DNA of 64,000 nucleotides, from positions 183,945,548 to 184,009,547 of the forward strand of contig NC_064618.1 of the NCBI RefSeq assembly GCF_023898315.1. Reading direction: 5' to 3'. The stretch's first letter is position 1, and each line of letters begins with the position of its first letter. The position numbers were made by a program, and so were the translations under genes. This document shows positions 10,999 to 22,594 of the stretch, piece after piece. This stretch comes from Schistocerca nitens. Its lineage: Eukaryota; Arthropoda; Insecta; Orthoptera; Acrididae. The notes under the pieces were generated by a model that was given only the letters and a program-made list of their open reading frames with translations, did not search any database and was not told the DNA's origin.

Positions 10999-13740
10999 AA
11001 CACGACCACGCACACACCCATGCACACACAACACGTTCTCGCGTGTGCCCTCGCAAACGCAAACATACAGAGAGAGAGAGAGATTTTGCTGTTATCTTAC
11101 CTGCCCCGGCATACAGATTCTCGCTAAAATTAAGATGGCACCACAGTTGAACTAAAGTTGCTAAAAACTCGTGGGGCTTTTGAGGTAACAGTGTTTAACA
11201 TCTACAATCTGGGGAACAGAAAAATCAACAACAGATGTGAGTATACAAACAAAACGCCTTCTAACGCAGTTCACTTGTAAATTGTCACCCAAATGCATAA
11301 ACTATTTCATGCTGCAAACAGATGAGAAATGGATAACGGGGAGTTACGAAGACATAATTTTCAGCGACGTTCTTATGTACGGAAGTTGTTTCCAGAAGCA
11401 GTCACATGTTAAATATGAATCAAAATTCGAGTTAACACGTGCTGTACCTAATCACAACAGGATTTTCGAATTACAACCATAATCTGTCAGTCTCAGAACA
11501 TAAACGTTAAGCTAACGTGCCTTTGAATGCCTAGAAAAAAAGCAAAAAATTTTCATTAATTTTACCTGGCCCTAACTAAAAAAAAAAAAAAAAAAAAAGT
11601 GAGCTCTTAGAAGGATCAACATTTGCAGGGCAATAGAAGCGTTTGCTGCTGAATATTTTGATATACATTTAATCACATTAGTTCTTATATTGCAATGTAT
11701 CTGTGAAGATAAGTAAATTACATTTCTTATTTTCTATTCGTTACTTAGACTCTATGCCCTGACTAATTATCTAAATCAGGTTATTTTCACTTTAAATACA
11801 CAGTAACAACATGTCTATCTAAAAAAATTACAATGACGTCATTTCAGTTACAAGTTTTTTTCCTAGCCATATCTACACCTACTAAACAAAATTATGTCCA
11901 AACAGTATGTATTTTTCGTCCTGTTAATAGTACGTTAGCGTATGTATTCTACTTTAATCCAAATAGTCTCCTGAAACATCCTAAAAGGTTTCCGACCTTT
12001 GTCTCTAATAGCGTTTTAATGTGTAAAATAGACATGTCGGGAAATTTAATTCTTAGGAAACTTAGCTCAAGGATATATCTGGTCTATGAATCACCTCTGT
12101 CGATCCTACTACATTCTACTTGTAGAAACTTCGTGGTTTACATGTTCTTCACCTACTCTCTTTCTTTTTGTTTTTTTCGTTGTTATTCTGATCTCTTTAG
12201 TTGTTTCATACACCCACTTTGTAACTTGCGCCACTCTCATAGAATTAGTTGCCTATTCCTAGTAACTCCAGAACTTCATTCGTGCTAACTGTCCAATTAC
12301 TAAAGCAAAATATAGCACCCAATATACCTGATGTTATAATTTTAGTCAGGGAAATGTTCTTTTTGGCAGGCATTTCCAAATCAAATGGATAAAAAGTTTG
12401 TGCACATTTTGTGTCTTCCCATGTAAACAGGGTGACATGAGTATACTGTCACTTAGATCCCTGTATACGGGCTCAACTGCTTCTGAGTAATGGTGAGCAC
12501 AAACTCTATCAGCTGGAAGCGCTTTCCTGTATCCACACTATGAGTGTAACCACTTTGCAAATCCCATGCTGTCGAGTTCATATGTAGAAGTTTTATGGAA
12601 GGAGTTAGCTTAAACTGTTTTCCTCAAAGCTCCTATATCACTTTGATACCTTCTCATGGCCTGGAGCACGTGAAGAAATTGGTGGCACGAATAGTTAAAT
12701 TTCTGAAGTCGCACGTAGTAACTTATTCCATTGTCAGTTGCAACAGTTTTCAGTGGAACTGAACTAAAAGTGTGGATATTTCATATACTACTGCAAAGTT
12801 GTTGGGTAAGTCAAGGGGCACACCTGGAACGATTTTTCGATTTAAAGCTCACTACTGTTGAATTTATCAAGGACAAAGGCGTGTAAGAACGAAAATTAGG
12901 ACACATGGCATCGAGTGTAGAATTCTCCTTTTAAGTGGATTTGATTGCACATTGCTTACAGTAAAACATTGCAACGTAACTTCTTTACAATTTGATGGGG
13001 ATGTATTTAAAAAGAAAATAGCGGTGTAGAAAGGATACATTCTGACAAAGACGTCCAGTTCCATAAGCTCACTGGCGTTAAAAAGAAATGCGAGGTTTGA
13101 AGAATTGACAACGATTTTGAGGGCACTGTCAATCTTACACCTGTTCCCTAGCTGTTTTCGAGAACATTTGCCATTTTACTTGAGTGTGCCAGTATGCATG
13201 TGTAGATGTTACTGATTGACCTGTTAGGTCATTCCAGTTTTAGTGACAATTTTTTTACGTTAAAACTTTCGAGAATGTCTACATTGTTATCCCCACGTAG
13301 AGTTTCCACGTCTCCATAATGAGGTAGCAAAAGTGCTACAATGTTTCGATCGACATATGTGTCAAAGATCTTTTTTCGATTATGAAAGTACATAAGCCCT
13401 GATTACTTGGCAACTTGAGTGCGAAACGCTGTGGAACAGTCTGCTTCTCTCCGTATGCCGACAGTTTGTACCAGATGAAAATTATATTGTGTCTTCAGTG
13501 CGTCAAATTTAATTAAATAATACTAAAAATTCGTTTTTTTTTGTCCTCTGTTGTTGAGAAACGTAAAATATAAAACCAAGCAGTATGCAGTGCGACTGTA
13601 CTGTAATGTAAATGCAGCGCGTTCGCAGTTTTCCCCTCTTCCACTATCTCGCGCTCAGGGAGAGTAGCGTGGCTGTGGAAGAAAAGTGAAGTGAGGCTGA
13701 GCGCTTTGGCACTAGTGCCTGAGCACGGCCCGTGAGACGA
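10999..13740. other. Unassigned sequence, one 151-codon open frame
   Basis: Mostly AT-rich sequence without a recognised family. A GA run lies at 11068-11082 and an A run at 11578-11598. The frame 11833-12288 (plus) is open for 151 codons. Its product is rich in Phe, Ser and Leu, has no domain I recognise and no clear signal peptide, and sits among repeats; I consider it more likely chance or decayed transposon than a gene. Confidence 0.4.
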
Positions 13741-13757
13741 AATCTTGGCCACCCCTG
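13741..13757 (-). mobile_element. Possible hAT-type transposon end
   Basis: Read on the minus strand, this spot begins CAGGGGTGGCCAAG, which resembles hAT-superfamily terminal repeats. The sequence inward (13440-13740) is GC-richer than its flank. I could not find a matching opposite end or transposase, so the call is weak. Confidence 0.25.
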
Positions 13758-14272
13758 ATCTATCTCCAATGGAAGTCTAATGACGACAATTGTCGTGTAA
13801 AAGTATAGGAACATGGGTGTAGCCACACACAGGAGGGACTTTTTAGCTGATTTAGACTAAAGCGCCAAAGAAACTCATATAGGCATGCCTATTCAAATAC
13901 AGAGATATGTCAACAGGCAGAATACGGCCCTGCAGTCGGCAACGCAGACAAGTGTTTGACGCATTTTTAGATAGGTTATTGCTGCTACAATGGCAAGTTA
14001 TCGAGTTTGAACCTGGTTATAGTCGGCGTACAAGCGATAGCACACAGCATCTGCGAGGTGGCGATGAAGTGGGGATTTTCGCGTACGACCATTTCGAGAG
14101 TCTACCGTGAATATCAGGAATTCCGTAAAACATCAAATCTCCGACATCGCTGCGACCTGAAAAAGATTCTGCAAGAACGGGACGAATGACGACTGAAGAG
14201 AACCGTTGAACATGACAGAAGGGCAACCCATAGGCAAATCACTGTAATTTCGGTGCTGGGCCATCAATAAGT

Positions 14273-14436
14273 GCCGGCCGGCGTGGCCGAGGGGTTCTAG
14301 GTGCTTCAGGCGCAGGTTCGAATCCTGCCTCGGACATGGATGTGTGTCATAGCCTTAGGTTAGTTAGGTTTAAGTAGTTCTAAGTGCTACGGGACTGATG
14401 ACCTCAGATGTCCCATAGTGCTAAGAACCATTTGAA
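14273..14436 (+). mobile_element. tRNA-headed SINE
   Basis: 164 bp with head left and tail right. The duplicated target CCATCAATAAGT is at 14261-14272 and 14437-14448. B box GGTTCGAATCC is perfect; the head is shortened relative to the 2141 copy. It is inserted in the Tc1-like element. Confidence 0.88.
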
Positions 14437-14690
14437 CCATCAATAAGTATCAGCTGGCGAACATTCAACGAAACATCATAGATACGAGGTGTGGCTGGAA
14501 AAAAACCGGACTAGTACTGGTGAAACAATAAAACGAATGCAATAACGCTGAAAGTCGCGTGGCCTGTCACGTGACTCTCGCTCCGCCTACTGCTCGAGTT
14601 TCATCTGCCTCCTGCACTCAGTCTGCCCGTGGCGTCTGTTTTAAGTAGTTGACGTTTTGTCTGTGCGTCGGAAAATGTTGAGTGTACAGA

Positions 14691-14925
14691 AAGAACAGCG
14701 TGTTAACATCAAATTTTGTTTCAAACTAGGAAAATCTGCAAGTGAAACGTTTGTAATGTTACAACAAGTGTACGGCGATGATTGTTTATCGCGAACACAA
14801 GTGTTTGAGTGGTTTAAACGATTTAAAGATGGCCGCGAAGACACCAGTGATGACACTCGCACTGGCAGACCATTTTCAGCAAAAACTGATGCAAACATTA
14901 AAAAAATCGGTAAACTTGTTCGACA
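14691..14925 (+). pseudogene. Mariner transposase N-terminus, left arm
   Basis: This is the paired helix-turn-helix DNA-binding part of a mariner transposase, matching the GVQW3/SETMAR-like N-terminus seen in many animal genomes. The frame starts upstream at 14657 and runs on past the arm to 14965, but the homologous part ends where the palindrome turns. The catalytic aspartates are absent. Confidence 0.75.
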
Positions 14926-15218
14926 CTTTCCTTGTCAACTCCTGTTAACTCAGACACTGCTCTGATTGTTAAACGGCGATCTTGTCGAACAAGTTTACCG
15001 ATTTTTTCAATGTTTGCATCAGTTTTTGCTGACAATGGTCTGCCAGTGCGAGTGTCATCACTGGTGTCTTCGCGGCCATCTTTAAATCGTTTAAACCACT
15101 CAAACACTTGTGTTCACGATAATCAATCATCGCCGTACACTTGTTGTAACATTACAAACGTTTCACTTGCAGATTTTCCTAGTTTGAAACAAAATTTGAT
15201 GTTAACACGCTGTTCTTT
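14926..15218 (-). pseudogene. Mariner transposase N-terminus, right arm
   Basis: Mirror copy of the left-arm fragment. It extends about 19 residues further (DRRLTIRAVSELTGVDKES) before the frame turns into inverted sequence. It lacks the catalytic region and is not expected to make a working transposase. Confidence 0.7.
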
Positions 15219-15767
15219 CTGTACACTCAACATTTTCCGACGCACAGACAAAACGTCAACTACTTAAAACAGACGCCACGGGCAGACTGAGTGCAGGAGG
15301 CAGATGAAACTCGAGCAGTAGGCGGAGCGAGAGTCACGTGACAGGCCACGCGACTTTCAGCCTTATTGCATTCGTTTTATTGTTTCACCAGTACTAGTCC
15401 GGTTTTTTTGTAGCCACACCTCGTATGAACTTTCGGAGTCCAAGCCCCGCTCCTGATGACCGTGCGATACAAAGCTTTTCGCCTCGCCTGGGCCCGTCAA
15501 CAACGACATTGCTCTGTTTATGACTGGAAACATGTTGTCTGGTCCGACGAGCCTCGTTTCAAATTGTGTCGAGCCGTTGGACGTGTACGAGTATGGAGAC
15601 AATCTCATGAATCCATTAACCCTGCATGTCAGCGGGGGATTTTTAAAACAGGTGGAGGCTCTGTAATGATTTGCGGCGTGTGCAGTTGGAGTGATATGGG
15701 ACCCCTGACACGTCTGGATATGACTCTGACAGGTGACACGTACGTAAGCATCCATCAATGTCCACTC

Positions 15768-18700
15768 TGGGAGGTAGCGTTGCTCACGTCCGTAGGTTTA
15801 ACCCTAAAATACCCTACACGTGCCTCCTGGGTGGTGCTAATTGAGCAACAGTGATTGCAGGCAGCCAGACTATCCGTAGGATCTCCTGGCAATGACAGAT
15901 CAACTAAATAGCAGAAACAGTTCTTTTCAGAGCTCATTAACAAGAAACATTGGACCAATTATCAGACTCCTTCAACTGAATATCGAATGCATAAGCAGGG
16001 CAAAGTGTGACTACCTGTCAACATATTTGCTGGACGACAATGTCGATGTCGTCGCCATTCAAGAAACTCGTGTTTCCAGCGAAGAAATATTCCGAATCCG
16101 AGGTCGAATTCCTGGATATACTGCACTTGGTGTAAATTACCACGAGGTGTATGGAACTGCTACGTATGTCCGTAACAACATAAACGAAGCTTCACTGATT
16201 TCTGTAAGTGTGGAGGCAGATATACATACATTTGTCATACAATTCCACGGCATTACTATTACAAATGTTTACAAACCACCCAAAACAAAATGGCCCGATT
16301 TTGTCCTACACACAGCAGAACATCCTGCAATTTACATAGGAGACTTCAAAAGTCACCACGAACTTTGGAAGTACTCTCAAAATGATGAAAATGGGAGCAT
16401 GCTTGCAGAATGGATCGAAGAGAATAATCTTCATCTAGTGTTTGATGCCAAAGATCAAGGCACGTTCAGGTCAGCTGCTTGGGACATGGATTCAAATTCT
16501 GACTCACGCTTTGTTAGCTGCAACGAAACTGGCTTTCCCATCAACACCACAAGGAAAGTGATAGATGCCTTTCCTCACAGCCAACACAGACCTGTAATAA
16601 TACAAATTGGTTGCACTGTTCCTGTCATACGATGAACTCCGCATGCTCGAAGGATTTTCCAGAAACCTGACTGGATGAAGTTTGCAACGGAACTGGATAA
16701 GACCATTCGATGGATACCTCCATCACATAATAACTCTCAACGCTTCATTGGTGCAGTAACAGCAACAGCTAAAAAGTATATTCCAAGAGGATACCGAAAC
16801 GAATATGTTCCAGGATGGAATGATGAATGTGATTCACTGTACCAACACTTCCAGCAAAGTGGTGACCCAGAGATAGCTACGGAACTATTGTCCATCTTGG
16901 AAATGTCTCGGAGGCAGAAATGGGCAGAAACAGTCGAAACTATGGACTTTACCCACACGAGCAGGAAAGCATGGAGTCTTCTGAGAAAACTGGGAGGAAG
17001 TGCTCCAGCATGCAGAAAAAATTCCGAAGTAACACCAGACCAAATTGATTCCCACATCATTACTACCTCAAGAGTACCTCCTGACAAGAAACGTACAAGA
17101 CGTATCAGATGACAGCTTCGTGACCTGAAAAAGAAGGCATCTCCCTCATCTGAGTATACCCATCCCTTCACAGTTTCAGACATTGACTCTCGACTGAAGG
17201 ACCTCAAACCTCTTAAGGCACCTGGATTCGATGGTATCCATCCAGAATTCCTGATCCATATGGGAGGAAAAGCTAAGAAATGGCTGGCAGAATTCTTCAC
17301 TGACATCCTGCTGACCGTCAAGTTCCATCGGAGTTTGAAAAGGCGAAGATAATATCTGTTCTGAAACAACCAAGGTAGAAAACTATCGCCCCATTTTCCT
17401 ACTCTGCTGCTGCTACAAGCGTTTTGAATGACTAACATCTAACAGAATAAGTAGCGCTATCTTAGAGAACGTTCCAGTTGATCAGGAGGGCTTCAGACCA
17501 GGGCGTAGCTGCTGCGACCAAGTATTGTCTCTCACATCCTTCACAGAGTCAGGATACCAAATGAAGCAGAAAACATCTGTGGCATTTGTTGCTCTAACTG
17601 CCGCCTACGACACTGTGTGGAGGGAAGGCCTTATCTACAAATTTCTCCGCATCATACCCTGCAGAACAATGGCTGGATTGACTAACAGCATGCTAAGTGA
17701 TCGGAAGTTCCAGGTAATCACTGGAAGCAACATAAGTAAGGAGAGGAAGCTGAACAACGGATTGCCTCAAGGATCAGTTCTCTCACCCTTACTGCTCAAC
17801 CTATATCTATCTGATCTACCTGACACTTCGTCCAGAAAATACTGCTACGCCGGTGACCTGGCTCTAGCCGTAAAACACCAGGAAATGAAGACAACAGAAG
17901 TGTTTCTAGCCAATGACCTGTCTGCATTAGATAATTACTTCAAAATCTGGAGACTCCAACCCAGTGTGAGTAAAACAGAAGTGTGATGCTTCCATCTAAA
18001 TAACCAGTTGGCGAACGTAAAACTGGAAGTAAGTTTCAGAGGCAGAATTCTTCGTCATAATTGGAACCCAAAAATATCTTGGTGTCATCCTGGATCGTAC
18101 ACTATGCTTTAAACAACACCTTCTTAACTTAGCTCAAAAGCTGAGGACTCGAAACAACATCCTGCATAAGCTATGCTGAACTACCTGGGGATCTTCAGCA
18201 ACCACCCTGCGATCTTCAGCTCTGGGCTTGGTGTACTCAAGCGCTGAGTATTGTGCACCTCTTTGGATGAACAGTCATCACACAAGGCTTGTTGATACCC
18301 AGCTGAATACAACAATGCGCATAATATCTCGCACAATCAGATCTACTCCAGTTTATTGGCTTCCACTGTTAACTGGTATAATGCCTCCTGATCTACGCAG
18401 ATGTACTGCCCTTATGAGAGAATTCCACAAGATCTCCAGGAATTCTAACCTACCCGTCCATAGCGACCTGACACTTTTAAATCGCAAGAGACTGAAATCA
18501 CGCTATCCAACTCTGTGCGATGCTGCTGACATGGTTGCTAAGAATTTCAAACCTCTTGAAGAATGGAAAGGTCGTTGGGAAGCAGTGACAGATGTGCACC
18601 TGCATAACATCTCCTCAGGTGCTAAACTTCCAAGTGGATTCGACTTACCACGCAAGACCTGGTCTACTCTCAACAGAATCCGTACCGGCCATTGGCGGTG

Positions 18701-18990
18701 CAGGGATGCTCTCTTTAAGTGGAAGAAGCTGCCTGATGCAGCTTGTGACTGCGGGGCTCCATACCAGACTGTTCACCACATTGTCAGTGAATGCAGGATC
18801 GAGCCTATCACGGCGCCAAAGAGGACTTCCTGCTAGCAACTCCAGATGCAGTGCGCTGGATTGAAGGACTGGATATTCAGTTGTAAAGAGAAACTTAAGT
18901 TTCTTGTGTGTCAATATGTACATATGTATAGGTAATTTAATTTCATGATATGTCTGTATTAGCCATACGCTAAATAAATAAATAAAAATA
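15768..18990 (+). mobile_element. Single-ORF LINE of the I/Jockey group, full length
   Basis: The element is flanked by the 11-bp target duplication AATGTCCACTC at 15757-15767 and 18991-19001, which interrupts the Tc1-like transposase. The 3' tail is an AAATA-type repeat (TAAATAAATAAATAAAAATA). A leader of about 124 bp precedes a single reading frame with endonuclease, reverse transcriptase and a C-terminal region; there is no room for a separate ORF1. Length is 3.2 kb. The exact clade (I, Ingi, R1 or Nimb-like) cannot be settled without a tree. Confidence 0.85.
15892..18836 (+). pseudogene. LINE endonuclease-reverse transcriptase, dead
   Basis: Readable pieces in order are: endonuclease 15892-16635 (LLQLNIECISRAKCDYLS, VVAIQETRV, YIGDFKSHHELW, SQHRPV), linker 16675-17112, reverse transcriptase start in another frame near 17130-17340 (LRDLKKKASP, DLKPLKAPGFDGIHPEF), the core at 17525-17986, and the C-terminal region 18228-18836 with LNRIRTGHWRCRDALFKWKK and CDCGAPYQTVHHIVSEC. 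Apart from several frame breaks, key residues have changed. The endonuclease motif usually written GDFN reads GDFK. Motif A has FVALTAAYDTVW where an Asp is expected before LTAAYDTVW. Motif C is YAGDLALA instead of YADDLALA. The copy is certainly inactive. Confidence 0.82.
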
Positions 18991-19637
18991 AATGTCCACT
19001 CCGCATTACGACGGACTTGGGCAATTCCAACAGGACAGTGCGACACCCTACATTTCCAGAAGTGCTGCAGAGTGACTCCAGGAACATTCTTCTGAGTTTA
19101 AACACTTACGCTGTCCACCAAACTCCCCAGATATGAACATTATTGAGACTATCTGTGATGCCTTGCAACGTGCTGTTCAGAAGAGATCACGACCACCTCG
19201 TACTCTAACGGATTTATGTACGACCCTACAGAATTCATGGTGTCAATTCCCGCTATCACTATTTCAGACATTAGTCGAGTCCATGCCATTTCGTGTTGCG
19301 GCACTTTTGCGTGGTCGCGGGACCCCTACACGATATGAGGCAGGTGTACCAGTTTTTTTTGCTCTTCAGTATATAAACAACTTCCCAATTTCCAATCCAA
19401 TTCGTTTAGCTACTACTCTGTTCAAAAACTTTTAAACTTTGATTTAAAAAAAACAATTTGTTGAAGAGGATTAACAGACGACTGACCTTAAGTAAACCGT
19501 AATTCATTTTCCTTAATAACATGTTAATTTGATTAATAATAGACGCTACCCCCGAAAACCCATGAACCCTGTCGAGTTGCCGTGGCTTGCATGCGTTGAC
19601 GATTCACATGGCGCAATACCTGGAATCATAGGTACAA

Positions 19638-20345
19638 CCACGGCAAATAGGTGTCTGAGGAAAGATCAGACTAATATATGATTCCGAGGGGCGGCACCCT
19701 TTTCAGTACATGTTAGGGCAACAATCTGTATTAAGGATTGACGTGGTCCTGTAATATTAGCCAATGTGCCCTCGTTATACTGGTATTGCGAAAGGCTGAG
19801 AGGAAGGGGAAACTAAAGCCTTTATTTTGCTCTAGAGGATACGGCTCTGCTGTATGATTAATTAATGCTGTTTGTATCCTCTTGCGTAAAATATTACAGA
19901 GGTAGTACAGTTCCCATTTTCATACCCTTGAGAGGGACTGCTCATGTGGCGGTCATCATCAGGAACCACAAAACTGGGAATCTGCGGGTCAGAGATTGGA
20001 ATGTTTCATGGCTCACTACGATTATGGATAAGAGAATTTAAAAAGGGAAGTCTATGGGATGAGTTAGATGTATTTGAAATTAGTGAAGTTCAGTGGCACT
20101 ATGAACAAGAGTTGAGGTCAGGTGAGTACCCTTTTATAAGAGAAATCTAATGCAGGAATAAGTCCAATAATGAATAACATAATAAGAATGTGGTTAAGTT
20201 AGTACGAACATCAGAGACGATTCGTCATTGTACCCAAGGTGGACACGAAGCTAACATCCGCCACATTATTATAAGTTTGTATGCCAATCACTTCAGCAGA
20301 GGATGAAGTGATTGAAAGAGTATTTGGTAAGATAAAAAAAGTTCT
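19638..20345 (+). mobile_element. Decayed 5' part of an RTE LINE
   Basis: The sequence follows the leader and start of the 389-3828 RTE on the opposite strand. It includes the leader landmarks GGGGCGGCACCCTTTTCAGTA and AAGGGGAAACTA, the TATGATTAATTAATG region, then protein remnants LRVRDWNVSWL and LDVFEISEVQWHYEQELRSGEYP, which correspond to GAWNVRSL and LDIVGISEVRWQEEQ. Many substitutions and small indels show it is old. It breaks off at about 20345, where a Penelope-like fragment begins. Confidence 0.75.
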
Positions 20346-20349
20346 TCAG

Positions 20350-20590
20350 TAATTCAGTTTTTCAGGAGTAATGGGGACGCTCGCAGCATTCCACGAATAG
20401 AAGAACTGAAGGCATGGATATGGGAAACGATCACCAGACAGAGTGCCAGGCCCAGCGGACTGAAGATGGAACCTCCAGGACCACTCGAGGAGCAGTCTCA
20501 GGTCCCGCCTGATGGAGGTTACGTTACCGAAATATCGTGCAAGTACGACGCTGATATCCGGAAGAACTCCCGACAACACAGATGTAACTA
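20350..20590 (+). mobile_element. Penelope-like terminal repeat fragment
   Basis: No protein is present, but the segment has the layout of a Penelope-like terminal repeat: CTGAAGATGGA near 20459, then a CTGATGG...GAAA core at 20509-20532 followed by CGTGCAAGTACGACGCT and ATATCCGG. The last block resembles the terminal repeat at 34396-34430 (GAAATATTGTGG...GACGCTATCCGG). The call is therefore by internal comparison plus known family traits, with moderate certainty. Confidence 0.55.
20509..20558 (+). ncRNA. Hammerhead-ribozyme-like core (degenerate)
   Basis: The order matches a type I hammerhead: CTGATGG (consensus CTGANGA) at 20509-20515; a short stem II GGT/ACC around a loop; GAAA at 20529-20532; a 5-bp stem III joining ATATC (20532-20536) with GATAT (20553-20557); and C at 20558 as the cleavage-site nucleotide. 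The ninth core position is G rather than A, and stem I pairs poorly, so it is probably decayed. Hammerheads are known in Penelope-like terminal repeats. Confidence 0.35.
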
Positions 20591-22043
20591 AAGATGGGTT
20601 GATGACACAGATGACTCTAGTCTGAGACTCGATTGTAAAATGTTCATGTTAGTAGGTGGTAGGTGGCAGATCACCTATCACTTTAAGAATCCATTTTAGA
20701 AGAAGCTTAACCACACAGCAACTTAGAAACTTAACCACATAGCAACTAAATTTGGACTGATAACAGCCGTAAGCAGGACAATCACTTGTACGTTTTCTGC
20801 AGTGCCATGCTTGTACCAAATCTGCGTGACCAGACCGCATCAACCGTAGCTAATACTCTCTTTTTCGAGTGTTAGAATCATCTTTGTCTCGAGACGTCTG
20901 CCGGGTGAGAAATCTGCTGTTTTTGAAGTGGGTTTCTTGCTCAACATAGGTCGCATGAAGTCGCTTGGATTGTTATCTTCTATTGGCGGTACGACGTTAC
21001 CAGGAAGGTGAGATTCGCATGCTCAATTGCTGTAAATAAGCAATGTGACTGTTGCCCCTCTACTTTTCCCCCTCCCCACCGCGCCGTGATAATGGGCCGG
21101 AAGAGAATTGGAGACCACCACGACCATCACCAGTTCTCCAAGAGTTACGATTTTTGTTGTATGTATTTGAAGATGCTTCGTCTCCACCGCTCTTATTAAC
21201 TCAGACCATAATCTCCGTTCTGTTAAAATTGTTACTACACATGTAAATTTCTTTCGCTGTTACAGAATCCCATAAGTCGATGCGTGGGAGAGGAACTCCA
21301 TTTTCTGAAAGTTGACCTTGTGCCCTTCCGTATCGCTATGTTCCGCTGTACCTGGTTTTTCAAGACACCTGTATATGATGTTCCTTCTACATCCAGTGCA
21401 GCGCTTGTCTGCTGTATGGAGTCTGGGACACATTCACAAGCCACGCTTTAGACATCAGGTACTCTAACCCCAGACTGACTTCCACTGGATGATGAATATA
21501 ATGATAACCTTCGGAAAGGTCCAGTTATAGCTCCGAATTGAAGAATTAACACCTATCAATTACAGATATAAAATATGAACCTAACGCAATCCCATTAACG
21601 TACGCGTTAGTATACAAGACTCCTTCAATTATTTCGGAGACAAAATAACCCCGAAATCCAATCAAGACCTTGCATGAAGGGTAGACGGACCAAACTGTAG
21701 AATGCCTACCAACTTTGTAGTAATATTTATAAGTTTAAATCCCTTCTCCCCCTCCCCCCCCCCCTTTCAACTTAAAACCACGACACTATAGTACCGTAGA
21801 GAGATATTCGGTAATGTGTACTTCATAATAACAGAACTGGGCCAGAAAGGAAAATTGCAATGAAGCACTTAAAGATAGTGCAAAAATTTACGGGTTATAT
21901 CAAATAAGACGGTGAGCACGTAATCTGACACAAAACGGAATCTCTCCACACGTAGACGGTATTACAATAACTTTGAGGACGAGGAAGCTAATCTTCTATA
22001 GTCCGAAAGAACAGACACATATTTGACCCAGGAGCCACTACGA
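20591..22043. other. No recognised feature
   Basis: AT-rich sequence with a poly-C patch near 21750-21768. Short open frames (for example 21235-21444, minus) show no domain I recognise. Confidence 0.5.
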
Positions 22044-22177
22044 ATTAATACATAAAAGAATTACAGACAATAGCTGCGATATGGCACTGAATTCAATTAA
22101 CGGGGAAAGCTGAAAATTTTTGTCTGACTGCGATTCGAACCCAGGTCTCCTGCTCATTAGGCAGATCCTCTGACCAC
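22044..22177 (-). mobile_element. Second SINE family, tRNA-derived
   Basis: Read on the minus strand it starts GTGGTCAGAGGATCTGCC, continues to a B box GGGTTCGAATCG, then AAAATTTTCAGCTTTCCCCG and a body ending near 22044. The head looks like a short-variable-loop tRNA. This family differs in both head and body from the 2141-type SINEs. Its head abuts a (CT)n microsatellite at 22180-22205. No clear target duplication was found. Confidence 0.6.
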
Positions 22178-22179
22178 TT

Positions 22180-22180
22180 T

Positions 22181-22205
<25 letters not shown>
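22180..22205. repeat. (CT)n microsatellite
   Basis: Perfect TCTC run next to the head of a SINE. Confidence 0.95.
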
Positions 22206-22211
<6 letters not shown>

Positions 22212-22594
22212 TATTAAGGCTCCACAAGAACAGATTACTATGACAAATTTATTATAGACCCATTTAGTGTCCCACTCCATGTAAATCTTAAGTAAAAGGC
22301 GCAAGATTGATTCGTTTGAAGGGAAATCAGAGTGACCAGTAAGCCATCTCTCCCAGTCGGACTCAGATTCTTATCCACACATTACAAATGTAGTGCCCCT
22401 TGCCCATTATTCTCATTAAACACGGCATTTCGTCGATTCCAGTACGGGTTCGGGCCTGGTGTGCATCCCACTGAAGAGATCATTAGCTGGTCTCGCCTGA
22501 ATTATACAGGGTGATTCAAAAAGAATACCACAACTTTAAAAATGTGTAATTCTACATCTACATCTACATCTACATCTATACTCCGCGAGACACC

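Larger units (their letters stand above)
14485..15423. mobile_element. Foldback (palindromic) mariner derivative
   Basis: The element is 939 bp, flanked by TA at 14483-14484 and 15424-15425. Two arms of about 441 bp (14485-14925 and 14983-15423) are inverted copies of one another at roughly 97% identity by eye, separated by 57 bp. Each arm starts with the terminal repeat CGAGGTGTGGCT and encodes the N-terminal part of a mariner transposase (MLSVQKEQRVNIKFCFKLGK, then WFKRFKDGREDTSDDTRTGRP). The minus-strand arm continues into the spacer with DRRLTIRAVSELTGVDKES, so that copy was longer before the turn-around. No catalytic domain is present, so it is non-autonomous. A transcript would fold into a stem of about 441 bp. 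Confidence 0.88.
13853..19373 (+). mobile_element. Tc1-like DNA transposon split by three insertions
   Basis: The ends form imperfect inverted repeats: the left starts near 13855 with ACTAAAGCGCCAAAGAAACT, and the right end, reversed, reads ACTGAAGAGC followed by CAAAAAAAACTGG. TA dinucleotides flank both ends. Transposase pieces are spread along it: a helix-turn-helix part (ICEVAMKWGFSRTTISRVYREYQEF) at 14007-14189, the catalytic-core part DWKHVVWSDEPRFKL to GDTYVSIHQ at 15456-15760, and FQQDSATPYIS to NSPDMNIIETICDALQRAV at 18992-19250. Between these sit a SINE, a foldback mariner and a LINE. Without them it is roughly 1.2 kb, normal for Tc1 elements. Frameshifts and stops show it is dead. 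Confidence 0.85.

Noticed and set aside
11833-12288. 151-codon open frame as a host gene
   Set aside because: No domain, low-complexity Phe/Ser/Leu composition, no supporting exon or promoter, and surroundings full of repeats.
14485-15423. Two separate mariners facing each other
   Set aside because: Only one pair of TA target sites exists, at the outer ends, and no terminal repeat lies in the middle, so it is a single foldback unit.
21235-21444. Minus-strand frame resembling part of a retroelement protein
   Set aside because: No diagnostic motif could be found; resemblance was too weak to name a family.
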